Assembly: GCA_002409785.1 (NCBI GenBank)
Contig: DHOX01000067.1
Span: 2,458-27,050 of the forward strand
Source: Prevotella sp. UBA5379
Lineage (GTDB): Bacteria > Bacteroidota > Bacteroidia > Bacteroidales > Bacteroidaceae
DNA length: 24,593 bases
Direction of reading: 5' to 3'
Part shown: positions 17,601-24,593 of the stretch, piece by piece
Layout of the letters: the number at the start of each line of letters is the position of its first letter
Position numbering within the stretch: position 1 is the stretch's first letter
Notes under the pieces: model-generated
Told to the model about the DNA's origin: nothing
Database searches by the model: none
The model's input: only the letters and a program-made list of their open reading frames with translations
Position numbers and translations under genes: made by a program

Positions 17601-18057
17601 ACTCTTTGTAAAACTTCTTCTGTAAAGGACAATAGGAATAAAGTCCTTGGGAAGAGCCCAGGTAGATTTTCTTTCCGTCCAGGAGCAGGGCACGAATGTC
17701 CTTTGGACCACGGGCCGCCATCGATTCGTATGAATCTTTTTTCACATTATAGATTAGCAGGCCGTTGTCACTCCCTAAATACAGGCAATCCCCGACTCTC
17801 AGGATACAATGTACCCGGAGATTGGAAAAAGAATGTTCCTCAAAATGAGGATAAAAATGATAACCGTCATAGCAATACAGGCCACGCTCCGTCCCCATCC
17901 ATATCATCCCGTCACCATCCTGAGCCAGACACAGAATAGTCGAGGCTCCCGGAATCGTGACATTCTGGAAGCGGTACTCCATCCCTCCGGTTCTCAGAAA
18001 GAAAAGTGAGAGAAGGAGAAAGATGGAGATAAACAGATTTTTGTTTTTAAAGATCAT
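14695..18057 (-). CDS. HTCS-like membrane regulator: propeller sensor, Y_Y_Y, degenerate kinase, AraC; no receiver
   Basis: 1120 residues. An N-terminal signal or anchor (about 8-23) leads to a periplasmic two-component-regulator propeller at about 28-615, with many WLGTDNGL-type blades, then Y_Y_Y at about 675-738, a membrane helix at about 745-768 and a coiled stretch. The segment 785-998 has the layout of a histidine kinase but is eroded. In the H-box FYAHLSRHLKEYL (793-805) the phospho-acceptor position is R799, not His, and the TP pair is EY. The N-box is DILEYMIG with no Asn, and no GxGI or GxGL glycine boxes remain. There is no receiver domain. An AraC-type DNA-binding domain fills about 1020-1120 and ends FGVTPKEYQ. 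It probably senses galactan oligosaccharide and activates susC without phosphotransfer. Confidence 0.9.
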   Translation of the reverse strand: MIFKNKNLFISIFLLLSLFFLRTGGMEYRFQNVTIPGASTILCLAQDGDGMIWMGTERGLYCYDGYHFYPHFEEHSFSNLRVHCILRVGDCLYLGSDNGLLIYNVKKDSYESMAARGPKDIRALLLDGKKIYLGSSQGLYSYCPLQKKFYKEWGHHSAVYSLLKTPSGLMIGTINGLFLNRRNRIEPVRIISGRQPLVNALASDRKRNCVWLGTEGALYAFRSGKLSEVKVLRGNSVKSLTVDDHDVLFIGTDNGLYTYNDKGKAERIVHDSRYPQTLVNNIVWSIFKDRWNNIWLGTDNGISLFSQNKYYHWVPLSDITGNGDGNCLHVFFQDRSGMNWIGGTSGLIHFRMSSGGYSDVAWYRQNDARHTLSHNRVRKVYQDPQGDIWVATDHGINYYNPLTRSFRNFIVRDHSGTYSTTWAYDILQDRLGRLWIASYMGGVFVISKKKLLASRGTCIADRYLSTRNGLHGIHVEQLCQDRRGRIWALLFEKGIDCIDPATFHVTHARSPYAYNVIAMDSSGRLWAGRDGGVDIFTDPSGRPVENSFHDNTSSGRVTAICNVQGRMWVLSSGVCRIICQDGNNTNFRVPEMDVLAACYSPRDQRVYLAGNDGYITMSTSMMSPAVYQKSHIILSELLVNGKRYLNKGGNVRYQREFVLPHNENDITFELTDLPYNNHPSSMYAYRLEGNDKSWQYENFENGRITYNGLDYGSYRLVIKAMDGKGNLSGEVYSVKIRILPPWYLTFWAKCFYILFLLGLILWVFNFYMVKKRLKMEHQEKERILEQSRSKIEFYAHLSRHLKEYLGGMMGSINRLMSPGAKASSPLEMENIRRNTVLLGHLTHKSLDIDSDAGEEKTCSLTSVDIIELCRQFVGDSQKQAAGKKIVLKFSTNEEILFKEVDMVKWSIIFYDILEYMIGKSSRGAMITFIVGSDMMNEKVSFSLSSNGMYLLPEERMMVFQRFSPLYAVRKYTSWHQGTLKVESSETRQTVFLLTFPLDRSIAKPIENVPASSLEENADDRLLAEITEAIEKNIEDSDFNVTQLQKTVGIGNKQLYRKIKQLTDMTPVELIRNLRMKKAASLLKEGKFSVSEVMYMVGFSNSGYFSKCFQKAFGVTPKEYQ

Positions 18058-18085
18058 TACCGATAATTATTGGGGTATTATGCTG

Positions 18086-18093
18086 CAAAATTA
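18086..18093 (-). promoter_or_regulatory. Putative -7 box of the AraC-type regulator gene
   Basis: The minus-strand TAATTTTG matches TAnnTTTG exactly, 28 bases upstream of the regulator ATG. No clear TTTG -33 element is seen at the expected distance, so the promoter may be weak. Confidence 0.45.
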
Positions 18094-18132
18094 CATATTT
18101 TCTTTGAATAATAATGATTCTGACCCTGACAA

Positions 18133-18268
18133 ATCCTATCTTCCCGGTATCAGACTGGCAATATTCGAGTTCTTCTGACGGACTGAAGAGGATAAAACGG
18201 ATCGACATACAGGGTGCATCTGCGGTGTCTGATAGGATAAGGATAAGTCAAACTGACGACAATCCTAT
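18133..18268. repeat. Three ATCCTAT motifs in the divergent intergenic region
   Basis: ATCCTAT occurs at 18133-18139 and 18262-18268, and inverted (ATAGGAT) at 18232-18238. Both direct copies are preceded by GACAA(A). The region 18094-18295 between the divergent regulator and phosphodiesterase genes has no convincing ORF. The motifs may be binding sites for an unknown regulator, or chance. Confidence 0.3.
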
Positions 18269-18295
18269 TTCATTTACAAAAAGGAGAGGGTCATA

Positions 18296-18327
18296 TTTGC
18301 ATAGTTCTAAAAATAGTTATAACTTTG
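18296..18327 (+). promoter_or_regulatory. Promoter of the phosphodiesterase gene (TTTG-N20-TAACTTTG)
   Basis: TTTG at 18296-18299 and TAACTTTG at 18320-18327 are 20 bases apart, a full match to the Bacteroides promoter consensus. Transcription from about 18334 would give an unusually long leader of about 160 bases before the ATG at 18497. Confidence 0.7.
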
Positions 18328-18454
18328 AATGGTCATTTCAAAACAATATGATAATAACAAGAAAATCACTATAGCAGTATCACTTCATCAGACCATCCCG
18401 CCTTTGTGGGAAAAGACAGTGGTAATCCATCCCCTCCGAAACCTTGACTGAAGT

Positions 18455-18466
18455 CTTTCCGGAAAG
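18455..18466. repeat. Perfect 12-bp palindrome in the phosphodiesterase leader
   Basis: CTTTCCGGAAAG is self-complementary over 12 bp and lies 30 bases before the start codon, within the predicted leader. It may be an operator or a short stem near the ribosome binding region. No other structural element is clear in 18328-18496. Confidence 0.35.
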
Positions 18467-18496
18467 AAACAGATACGTTTTAAACAAATAAAAGAC

Positions 18497-19264
18497 ATGT
18501 ACAAAAAATTAAGATTAATGCTTATGGCAGTTTGCCTGATCAGCGCCACAGGAGTTTTTGCTAAAACCAGAGTAATTGCACACCGGGGTTACTGGAGAGC
18601 CCCTGGCGCCGCACAGAACTCGCTGGCCTCCCTTGAGGGAGCACACCGCATCGGTGCATACGGCTCGGAGTTTGATGTCCACATCACACAGGATGGGGTC
18701 GTAATGGTGAATCACGACCGTGTCCTTCCTGACGGAACGAACATCGAACTGGTCAACTATCAGGACCTCAAAAAGGAGAAACTGGCCAATGGCGAGCCCT
18801 TGCCCACCCTCAGGTCATATCTGCGTGAGGGGAAGAAACTGCACGGGACACAGATGATCCTTGAGGTCAAGGCACATATCACTCCTGAAGCGGAAGACCG
18901 TTGCATAGACTCCATCGTCAATATGGTCAAGGAATACGGTATGAAGAAACAGGTTGAATATATTTCTTTCAGCCAGAATGCCTGTAAGCAACTTGCCAGG
19001 AAGGCGCCGAAACATTCCAGAATCTCTTATCTGGGCGGGGACCTATCACCGGAAGAGGCGAAAGCCATGGGTTGTACGGGCATTGACTATGATCAAAACT
19101 GTTTTGTCCAGCACCCGGAATGGATAGCTGATGCTCATAAGGCAGGCATGACAGTAAACGTATGGACGGTTGATCATCTGGACAAGATCAAACAGTTTAT
19201 CAATGAAAAGGTTGATTTCATTACGACCAATCATCCGGTAGAAGCGCTGAAACTATCTAAATAG
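18497..19264 (+). CDS. Secreted glycerophosphodiester phosphodiesterase (GDPD family)
   Basis: 255 residues with a signal peptide (1-22, cleavage after VFA), so periplasmic. GDPD enzymes hydrolyse glycerophosphodiesters to glycerol-3-phosphate and an alcohol. The fold motifs are present: AHRGYW with H29 and R30, SEFDVHITQDG with the metal ligands E58 and D60, VNHD with H73, the ILEVKAH strand around residue 122, and the C-terminal TVNVWTVD and DFITTNHP strands. The usual PENT motif after HRG reads AAQNS, with Gln in place of the conserved metal-binding Glu; from memory this Gln-bearing form is common in Bacteroidota homologs, so it is probably a subfamily trait and not damage. A hydrolytic role is likely but the substrate is unknown. 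It is transcribed alone from 18296-18327, with no strong terminator before the next gene. Confidence 0.9.
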   Translation: MYKKLRLMLMAVCLISATGVFAKTRVIAHRGYWRAPGAAQNSLASLEGAHRIGAYGSEFDVHITQDGVVMVNHDRVLPDGTNIELVNYQDLKKEKLANGEPLPTLRSYLREGKKLHGTQMILEVKAHITPEAEDRCIDSIVNMVKEYGMKKQVEYISFSQNACKQLARKAPKHSRISYLGGDLSPEEAKAMGCTGIDYDQNCFVQHPEWIADAHKAGMTVNVWTVDHLDKIKQFINEKVDFITTNHPVEALKLSK

Positions 19265-19407
19265 GACCGGGGCATGATCAGGCCTGAAGAAGAAGATGAT
19301 GATGACGGGAATAGCAGAGGAGGTTCTCTCCTTATGGATCTTTTACCAAAAAGTTGTTAATTTTTGTTGAGAAGATGGAGATATGCTCTTTTTCAAGAGA
19401 ATTTATG

Positions 19408-19415
19408 TATCTTTG
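19408..19415 (+). promoter_or_regulatory. Putative -7 box of the secreted hypothetical gene
   Basis: TATCTTTG matches TAnnTTTG and lies 33 bases before the ATG at 19449. No TTTG is found at the -33 position, so support is partial. The interval 19265-19407 otherwise holds only a weak 5-bp stem (AGGAG/CTCCT near 19319-19333). Confidence 0.4.
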
Positions 19416-19448
19416 TTCACAAAACAAGCATCCAAAGGTAAGAATAGC

Positions 19449-20006
19449 ATGATCAAGAAATCCATTTTATTACTCGTCGTCTGCCTCCTTTCTGTAGTGT
19501 CAAAGGCTCAAACCGAACATTTGAAATTTGCCGGAGTTCCCCTTACGGGCACGATCGCAGAGTTTCAGAGACAACTCCTTGCCAAAGGGTTCAAGCAGGA
19601 CATGATCAATAAGTTTGAGATCGAACAACTCGATGGTAAGTTGGCTCCGGAGGGCAAAAGGATGTACCGGGGGAAATATGTGAACCAAAAGGCCAAAATC
19701 AAGGTGTTCTTCGATTCAAAGACGAAATTAGTGTTCAAGGCTCAGGCTTATTTCACCAAACTTGATGAGAATTCAGCCCAGATCAAACTCGAATATTTCA
19801 AGAGTCTCCTGGCCAGCAAATACGGTGCTGCAAACATGAAAGAACATGACCAGAGCAAGGAACTGCCGGGATTCCTGCTGACGACGGGGGAGGGGCAGAT
19901 ATACGGCTACGTCACAAAAAACAGTATTTTCTATAGTACCTATATCCAGTATACTGATTCCATCAACGAGGAAAACCACAGACACCGGATGCTGAATGAT
20001 CTCTGA
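19449..20006 (+). CDS. Secreted protein of unknown function
   Basis: 185 residues from the ATG at 19449 (MIKKSILLLVVCLLSVVSKAQ); an upstream in-frame ATG at 19383 lies above the predicted promoter and would mask the signal peptide. The signal peptide is cleaved after SKA. The mature protein is small, mixed alpha/beta and lysine-rich, with HLKFAGVPLTGTIAEFQRQLLAKGFK near its start and a C-terminal part that alternates charged and aromatic residues. I do not recognise a family with certainty; Bacteroidota genomes have small exported proteins with a similar G(I/V)PL-G-I-EF-L--KGF opening. No cysteines, membrane helices or catalytic signature are seen in the mature part. It sits between a phosphodiesterase and an HTCS and ends with its own terminator. 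Confidence 0.75.
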   Translation: MIKKSILLLVVCLLSVVSKAQTEHLKFAGVPLTGTIAEFQRQLLAKGFKQDMINKFEIEQLDGKLAPEGKRMYRGKYVNQKAKIKVFFDSKTKLVFKAQAYFTKLDENSAQIKLEYFKSLLASKYGAANMKEHDQSKELPGFLLTTGEGQIYGYVTKNSIFYSTYIQYTDSINEENHRHRMLNDL

Positions 20007-20113
20007 CCTGTATCTCCGGAATGACTATGATACTGATGCCTGCAGATCCAAGGGAAGAATTCCAGGATGATCCGTGAGCATAGATGAGGACCTTATCCTT
20101 TAAGATATTTACG

Positions 20114-20151
20114 GGTGGCCGGATCCTGTCAGATCCAGCCACCTTTTTCTT
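20114..20151 (+). terminator. Intrinsic terminator after the secreted hypothetical gene
   Basis: GGTGGC (20114-20119) pairs with GCCACC (20138-20143), and GGATC (20121-20125) with GATCC (20132-20136), with one mismatch between the two segments and a 6-base loop. The stem is followed by TTTTTCTT. It lies 107 bases past the stop codon at 20006, and it separates this unit from the following HTCS gene. Confidence 0.85.
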
Positions 20152-20219
20152 ATTCTGATTCCATGAAAAGACCATCACAGACCCTACTCTTTCCTCCTCA
20201 GGGATTCGAATTACAATTA

Positions 20220-20253
20220 TTTGTTCATCTTCCGATTATTTTATTTATATTTG
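20220..20253 (+). promoter_or_regulatory. Promoter of the HTCS gene (TTTG-N22-TATATTTG)
   Basis: TTTG at 20220-20223 and TATATTTG at 20246-20253 are 22 bases apart, one more than the usual maximum. The -7 box is a full match. The leader would be about 25 bases, and the gene has its own promoter downstream of the terminator at 20114-20151. Confidence 0.6.
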
Positions 20254-20285
20254 CAAGGTATAAAGACCAAAACTAACCAAAACAA

Positions 20286-23200
20286 ATGAAAATAATCCGT
20301 TCAGCCATCCTTCTATTCACTCTGCTGCTCGTAAGTCTGAACGTACGTGCCATCAATTCCAAAATCTATACCTCCCTGAACGGCCTCATCGGCAATACCG
20401 TAATGGATATGATCCAGGACGACCAGGGCTATATATGGATGGGAACGACCTGTGGCCTCTCCCGTTTTGACGGATATTCTTTTTTGAATTTCAACACCTT
20501 CACGAACCTCCAGGGAAAGAAAACGGCCTCGATCATCGGGCTGCTCTACATCGACCATCAAAACCATCTCCTCTGGATCTCTTCCGGCACCTACGATAAT
20601 GGCTGTTATGACCTGCGCCGATCACGCTTTGTCACTTACAACAGACCCGTAAAGTTTGTACCACTGAAAAAACGTTTCCTGTCTACTCAAGGCATGTGGT
20701 TTTACGACTCGAACACCTGTGCACGACAGGTGATTTACAACGGAAAAAACCTTTCCGTCATTGACTACACAAAGGAGAACCATAAACTCCCCAGCAATCA
20801 TGTCAGTAAGATCATTGAAGATGCCGATTCTAATGTCTGGCTGTGTACCAACCATGGCGTGACCGTTGTCCGAAAGGACAACAGGGCCCGAATCCTGAAC
20901 GCAGACGACTGGATCCTTGACATGCAGGTATACCATCACCTGGTTCTCCTGCTGACCAAGGATGACGATGTGCTGATCTACGGGAAATCCTGCAGACTCC
21001 TGTCCAGGACGCATCTGCCATCTGTCATCGGATCCATCAATAAAGTAACCAATACGCTCATTTGGAAAGGACAATGGCTGATCTTTACCCCCCGGATCAC
21101 CTATGCTTTCGACATCCACAGGAAGACCTTTTCCAAGCCTGCAGAATGTCAGATACCCGAGGGGACGACGATGGACTATGACAAAGGCTACTATTTCGTC
21201 TCTGACAAAATCGGTGATCTATGGATATTCATGCCCGACGGCCAACTCCGGAAACTTGACATCAAACCTAAATTCTCCATCTTTTCAAGCAGTAAACGTT
21301 ATTACCGTGCATGTATCGGCCCGGGCAACCAGATCTATATCTCCACCAGCAACGGACTGTATATCTACGATCCCCGGAAGCGGACCCTCAGGCATTATCT
21401 GGCAGATGATGATGAGACCATTATCCCCTCCAATTTCCTGTCACGTATCATCGTTGACCGGAGCGGAGACATCTGGATCGCCGCAGACGATGCAGGAATC
21501 GTACGGCTCTCTACACCTAAGGACGTGGACTTCCAGTATATCTACCCGTCTGCCTACCATCTCTTCGACCAGAGCAACATGATCCAGGCAATTGCGGCAG
21601 AGGGGGCTGATGACATCGTCTTCTCTACACGGGATAATGTCCTTTACCACTATAACCTTCTCACCCGTCAGATTACCCGGAGGCAGACTTTCCCTTACCC
21701 TGTCTACACTTACTGCAAGGACAAGAGAGGAAACACCTGGGTCGGAACCAGGGGCGGAGGATTATATATCAACGGGAAACACTACACACGGGAAGACAAG
21801 AAAAATCCTATCCCCTGTGATGATATTTTCGACATTCTCGCCGATCCGCAAGGACGTATCTGGATTGCAACCGATGGCAGCGGACTGCTACAGGTAAATT
21901 ACACAAAGGGGAAAGCCCTTGAATTCAGACAATTTCTCAACCAGAATATCAATGAGAGTCGTATACAAGACTTGAGTTGTGACTCCAGAGGAAGGCTCTG
22001 GGTCGGAACCTACGATGGACTCTTCTGTCTGAATACGCACAAGAAGAACCTTTCTGACAGGAGTTTCCTGCATTTCAGCCTTGACAACCACCAACTGCCC
22101 ACCAATGAGGTCAGTTGCATCAACACGGCAAAAGACGGTACGATCTGGATCGGGACTGGAGGAGTCGGCGTCATCCACTGCCGCCTTGCCGGAAACCGGC
22201 TGGAGTATGACCAGATAAACACGCAGCAAGGACTCTCCAACAATTATATCCACTCCATCGCCTCAGACCTGAGAGGGGGCGTATGGATCGGGACGGAAGG
22301 AGGCCTCTCCTACCTGAAGAGGAATGGGCAAAAGCCGGAAAGGGTGAGAACCTACCAACTCAGCCAGGATTTCCGCGGAAACATCTTCTCTGATAACAGT
22401 GCACTCCTTCTCCCTGACGGCCAACTGCTGTTCGGAACAAACCACGGACTGGCAGTCATCAGACCTCTGGCCAGGGAGAGGAACATCTCCATGCCTTTTC
22501 CCGTACGGATTACGGACCTGCGCATCAATGGCGTTTCTATCTTCAACAACGACAGCGACACAAAAGAGTTTCTTCAACTCCGGGAAGCAGTCAGCCAGCA
22601 AAGACCGGTCTCTCTCTCCCATCGTCAGAATTCACTGTCCATCCATTTTTCTGATTTTAATTTTGCCGAGGCAGGGACAACCGGTTATCAGTATTACCTG
22701 GAACCCCTTCAAACGTCCTGGAAACCCTATACTACCAGGAATCATGTCAGTTATGATAACCTCAGCCCTGGCTCCTATACCTTTCACCTCAGATCCATTA
22801 ATGCCAACGGACACCAGAGCAAGGAGATCGTAATGAAGATTACGATCCGCCATCCCTGGTACAGCAGTTGGTGGGCATGGATCATCTACCTGATGCTGAT
22901 GACCCTCGCAGCCTGCTATGTCTACCACAACCTGAGGGAACGTGTCCGTTTCCATCAGCAACTGACCGTCAACCACCAGATTTCCGAGTTCAGGATCAAT
23001 TTCTTCACCCATATCGCACACGAGTTCCGTACCCCTCTGGCCATCATCCAGAATGCCGTGGAACAACTTGTCGATCCAGAGACTGGGCAAGTTTCAAAAT
23101 CGGCCGTTCAAGCCTCGCTACGAGGGACTCACCGATTACTCCGCCTGGTCAACCAACTGATGGAATTCCGGAAGATCAGCACCGGCAACCAACGCCTGAG

Positions 23201-24554
23201 CATCGAAAAAGACGACATCATCGGTTTCATCCGACGGATCTATCAGGATTTCTGGAGCTACTCCAGACAAAAGGAGATCAATATGAGTTTCATCCCCTTT
23301 GCCAAGAAACACAACTTCTATTTCGACCATGAGATGCTGGAGACGATGGTCTATAACCTCTTGAGCAATGCCATCAAATATACCCCGGAAAAAGGACAGG
23401 TAACCCTGCATGTCAGCCTTTCAACTGATGGCTGTATGCTGCTGGTCAAGATCGCCAATACAGGCACCGGCATTAGCCCGGAACAGCAAGAGACCCTCTT
23501 CCAGCCTTTCATGCACGGCTACGTGTCGCAAGGGGGCATGGGCATCGGACTCTATAATGCACACGAGATGGCCCGTCTGCACCACGGGAACCTCACTTAT
23601 GCAAGAGATCAGGATACGAATATTTTCACCCTCAGCCTCCCTGAAAACACGGATGTCTATCAGGCTTCCGACTTCAAGACGACTATTGCCGTCAACGCTG
23701 ATAAGGAAGATGAAAGACAAGAGCAGGAACAGATGGATACCCTCATCCGGGAGGTCCAGCCGGAGGCCTTCAATCATCAGAAGGTCATCATCATCGAGGA
23801 TGATCCGGATATGATGCTCCAGCTCAAGGAGACCATCGGCAGATACTTTTCGGTCTCGGGGTATATGAGCGGGGACACAGGATATGAAGGGGTCAGGAAA
23901 GAACTGCCGGCCTTGGTGCTCTGTGACGTCATGCTCCCTGACAGGAATGGCTATAGCATCGTCCGGCAACTCCGCCAGGAGGAGAACACCCGGGATATAC
24001 CGGTCATCATGCTCACTTCCCTGGATGATGAGGAGCACCAGATCAAGGGATATGAGTCCGGAGCTGATGACTATATGGTCAAGCCTTGCAACTACCGGTT
24101 GCTGATCATCCGCATCTGCCAGTTGATCCGATGGCATGAAGGAAGGGAGACTCCTCCGCAGGTACCCGTCAGGCAGGAAGCCTCCCCCGCGACACTGTCA
24201 GAGCACTCCCAGCCGGTACTGATCACCAGCACTGCCGACAAGCGCTTTCTCTCCCGTATGGACTCTTTTATTGACGAACATTTCGATGATCCTAATTTTA
24301 ATGTAGACCAACTCGCCACACTGATGTGCATAGGGCGTACCACCTTTTATGGTAAGGCGAAGGAACTTCTGGGAATCTCCCCGAGACGTTACCTCATCAA
24401 CCAGCGGCTCAACAAAGCTGCACAACTTCTTCGTGACGGTACGCTGTCTATCTCTGAAGTCAGTTATAAGACCGGCTTCAGTAGTCCCCAGTATTTCAAC
24501 AGATGCTTTAAGGATCACTTCGGTACCAGTCCAAGCCAGTACAGCAAAAAATGA
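20286..24554 (+). CDS. Hybrid two-component system sensor/regulator (HTCS), full length
   Basis: 1422 residues, all phosphorelay parts in one chain. A signal segment (1-22) precedes a 14-bladed-type propeller array at about 25-730, Y_Y_Y at about 785-855, and a membrane helix at about 862-880. The histidine kinase has H-box FFTHIAHEFRTPL with H912, N-box NLLSNAIKYTP (N1024, N1028) and glycine boxes NTGTGI and GGMGIGLYN. The receiver at about 1165-1285 has acidic E1171/D1172/D1173, phospho-acceptor D1214, T1244 and K1266. The AraC domain runs from about 1320 to 1422. The first glycine box has N1058 where Asp is usual. Such proteins sense glycan fragments in the periplasm and activate a nearby utilization locus. 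No susC/susD follows within the window. A short stem (TGCCT/AGGCA, 24573-24586) begins past the stop and may be part of a terminator cut by the edge. Confidence 0.95.
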   Translation: MKIIRSAILLFTLLLVSLNVRAINSKIYTSLNGLIGNTVMDMIQDDQGYIWMGTTCGLSRFDGYSFLNFNTFTNLQGKKTASIIGLLYIDHQNHLLWISSGTYDNGCYDLRRSRFVTYNRPVKFVPLKKRFLSTQGMWFYDSNTCARQVIYNGKNLSVIDYTKENHKLPSNHVSKIIEDADSNVWLCTNHGVTVVRKDNRARILNADDWILDMQVYHHLVLLLTKDDDVLIYGKSCRLLSRTHLPSVIGSINKVTNTLIWKGQWLIFTPRITYAFDIHRKTFSKPAECQIPEGTTMDYDKGYYFVSDKIGDLWIFMPDGQLRKLDIKPKFSIFSSSKRYYRACIGPGNQIYISTSNGLYIYDPRKRTLRHYLADDDETIIPSNFLSRIIVDRSGDIWIAADDAGIVRLSTPKDVDFQYIYPSAYHLFDQSNMIQAIAAEGADDIVFSTRDNVLYHYNLLTRQITRRQTFPYPVYTYCKDKRGNTWVGTRGGGLYINGKHYTREDKKNPIPCDDIFDILADPQGRIWIATDGSGLLQVNYTKGKALEFRQFLNQNINESRIQDLSCDSRGRLWVGTYDGLFCLNTHKKNLSDRSFLHFSLDNHQLPTNEVSCINTAKDGTIWIGTGGVGVIHCRLAGNRLEYDQINTQQGLSNNYIHSIASDLRGGVWIGTEGGLSYLKRNGQKPERVRTYQLSQDFRGNIFSDNSALLLPDGQLLFGTNHGLAVIRPLARERNISMPFPVRITDLRINGVSIFNNDSDTKEFLQLREAVSQQRPVSLSHRQNSLSIHFSDFNFAEAGTTGYQYYLEPLQTSWKPYTTRNHVSYDNLSPGSYTFHLRSINANGHQSKEIVMKITIRHPWYSSWWAWIIYLMLMTLAACYVYHNLRERVRFHQQLTVNHQISEFRINFFTHIAHEFRTPLAIIQNAVEQLVDPETGQVSKSAVQASLRGTHRLLRLVNQLMEFRKISTGNQRLSIEKDDIIGFIRRIYQDFWSYSRQKEINMSFIPFAKKHNFYFDHEMLETMVYNLLSNAIKYTPEKGQVTLHVSLSTDGCMLLVKIANTGTGISPEQQETLFQPFMHGYVSQGGMGIGLYNAHEMARLHHGNLTYARDQDTNIFTLSLPENTDVYQASDFKTTIAVNADKEDERQEQEQMDTLIREVQPEAFNHQKVIIIEDDPDMMLQLKETIGRYFSVSGYMSGDTGYEGVRKELPALVLCDVMLPDRNGYSIVRQLRQEENTRDIPVIMLTSLDDEEHQIKGYESGADDYMVKPCNYRLLIIRICQLIRWHEGRETPPQVPVRQEASPATLSEHSQPVLITSTADKRFLSRMDSFIDEHFDDPNFNVDQLATLMCIGRTTFYGKAKELLGISPRRYLINQRLNKAAQLLRDGTLSISEVSYKTGFSSPQYFNRCFKDHFGTSPSQYSKK

Positions 24555-24593
24555 ATGACTACCATCAATCGTTGCCTTTTCAGGCACTAACGG

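Noticed and set aside
23421..24137. 238-codon minus-strand ORF inside the HTCS gene
   Set aside because: It lies entirely opposite the kinase and receiver domains, whose motifs are intact; no independent coding evidence.
1..24593. CRISPR array, insertion sequence, tRNA or integration site
   Set aside because: No regularly spaced repeats, transposase or integrase reading frames, terminal inverted repeats of IS type, or tRNA cloverleaf sequences were seen on reading through.

Overview
The window looks like a chromosomal segment of a Bacteroidota bacterium, most likely Prevotella-like within Bacteroidales. The grounds are a SusC/SusD pair, a TonB receptor with an STN domain next to an ECF sigma factor and FecR, two periplasmic-propeller AraC regulators of the HTCS type, a DUF4249 lipoprotein, and repeated matches to the Bacteroides promoter pattern TTTG-N19-22-TAnnTTTG. 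No rRNA, tRNA, insertion sequence or CRISPR array was seen.

Layout, left to right. (1) 1-4868, minus strand: a trans-envelope signalling operon transcribed as ECF sigma factor, STN-type TonB-dependent receptor, DUF4249 lipoprotein, FecR-type anti-sigma factor (cut by the left edge). (2) 4999-8296, plus strand: an arsenite resistance operon arsD-arsA-acr3. Its promoter is overlapped by a palindromic operator, and a second copy of the operator lies 42 bp upstream; no arsR is present in the window. (3) 8359-14441, minus strand: a compact polysaccharide utilization locus susC-susD-GH53 endo-beta-1,4-galactanase, ended by a strong intrinsic terminator. Upstream of its promoter are two 13-bp direct repeats 21 bp apart, the geometry expected for an AraC-family dimer site. 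(4) 14695-18057, minus strand: the probable regulator of that locus, a membrane-spanning propeller/Y_Y_Y/AraC protein whose kinase region has lost its catalytic motifs and which has no receiver domain. (5) 18296-20151, plus strand: a secreted glycerophosphodiester phosphodiesterase and a secreted protein of unknown function. (6) 20220-24554, plus strand: a complete canonical hybrid two-component regulator (HTCS) whose target locus is not visible and may lie beyond the right edge.

How the parts work together (inference). Galactan oligosaccharides would be bound by SusD, imported through SusC, cut by GH53 and sensed in the periplasm by the 14695-18057 regulator, which would activate susC through the 21-bp-phased repeats. 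In the ars operon, ArsD would hand arsenite to the ArsA ATPase, which drives Acr3. In the first operon, ligand binding to the STN receptor would relieve FecR inhibition of the sigma factor. The main points for follow-up are the kinase-dead, receiver-less HTCS-like regulator with its candidate operator, the twin ars operators without arsR, and the anti-sigma gene placed last in its operon.
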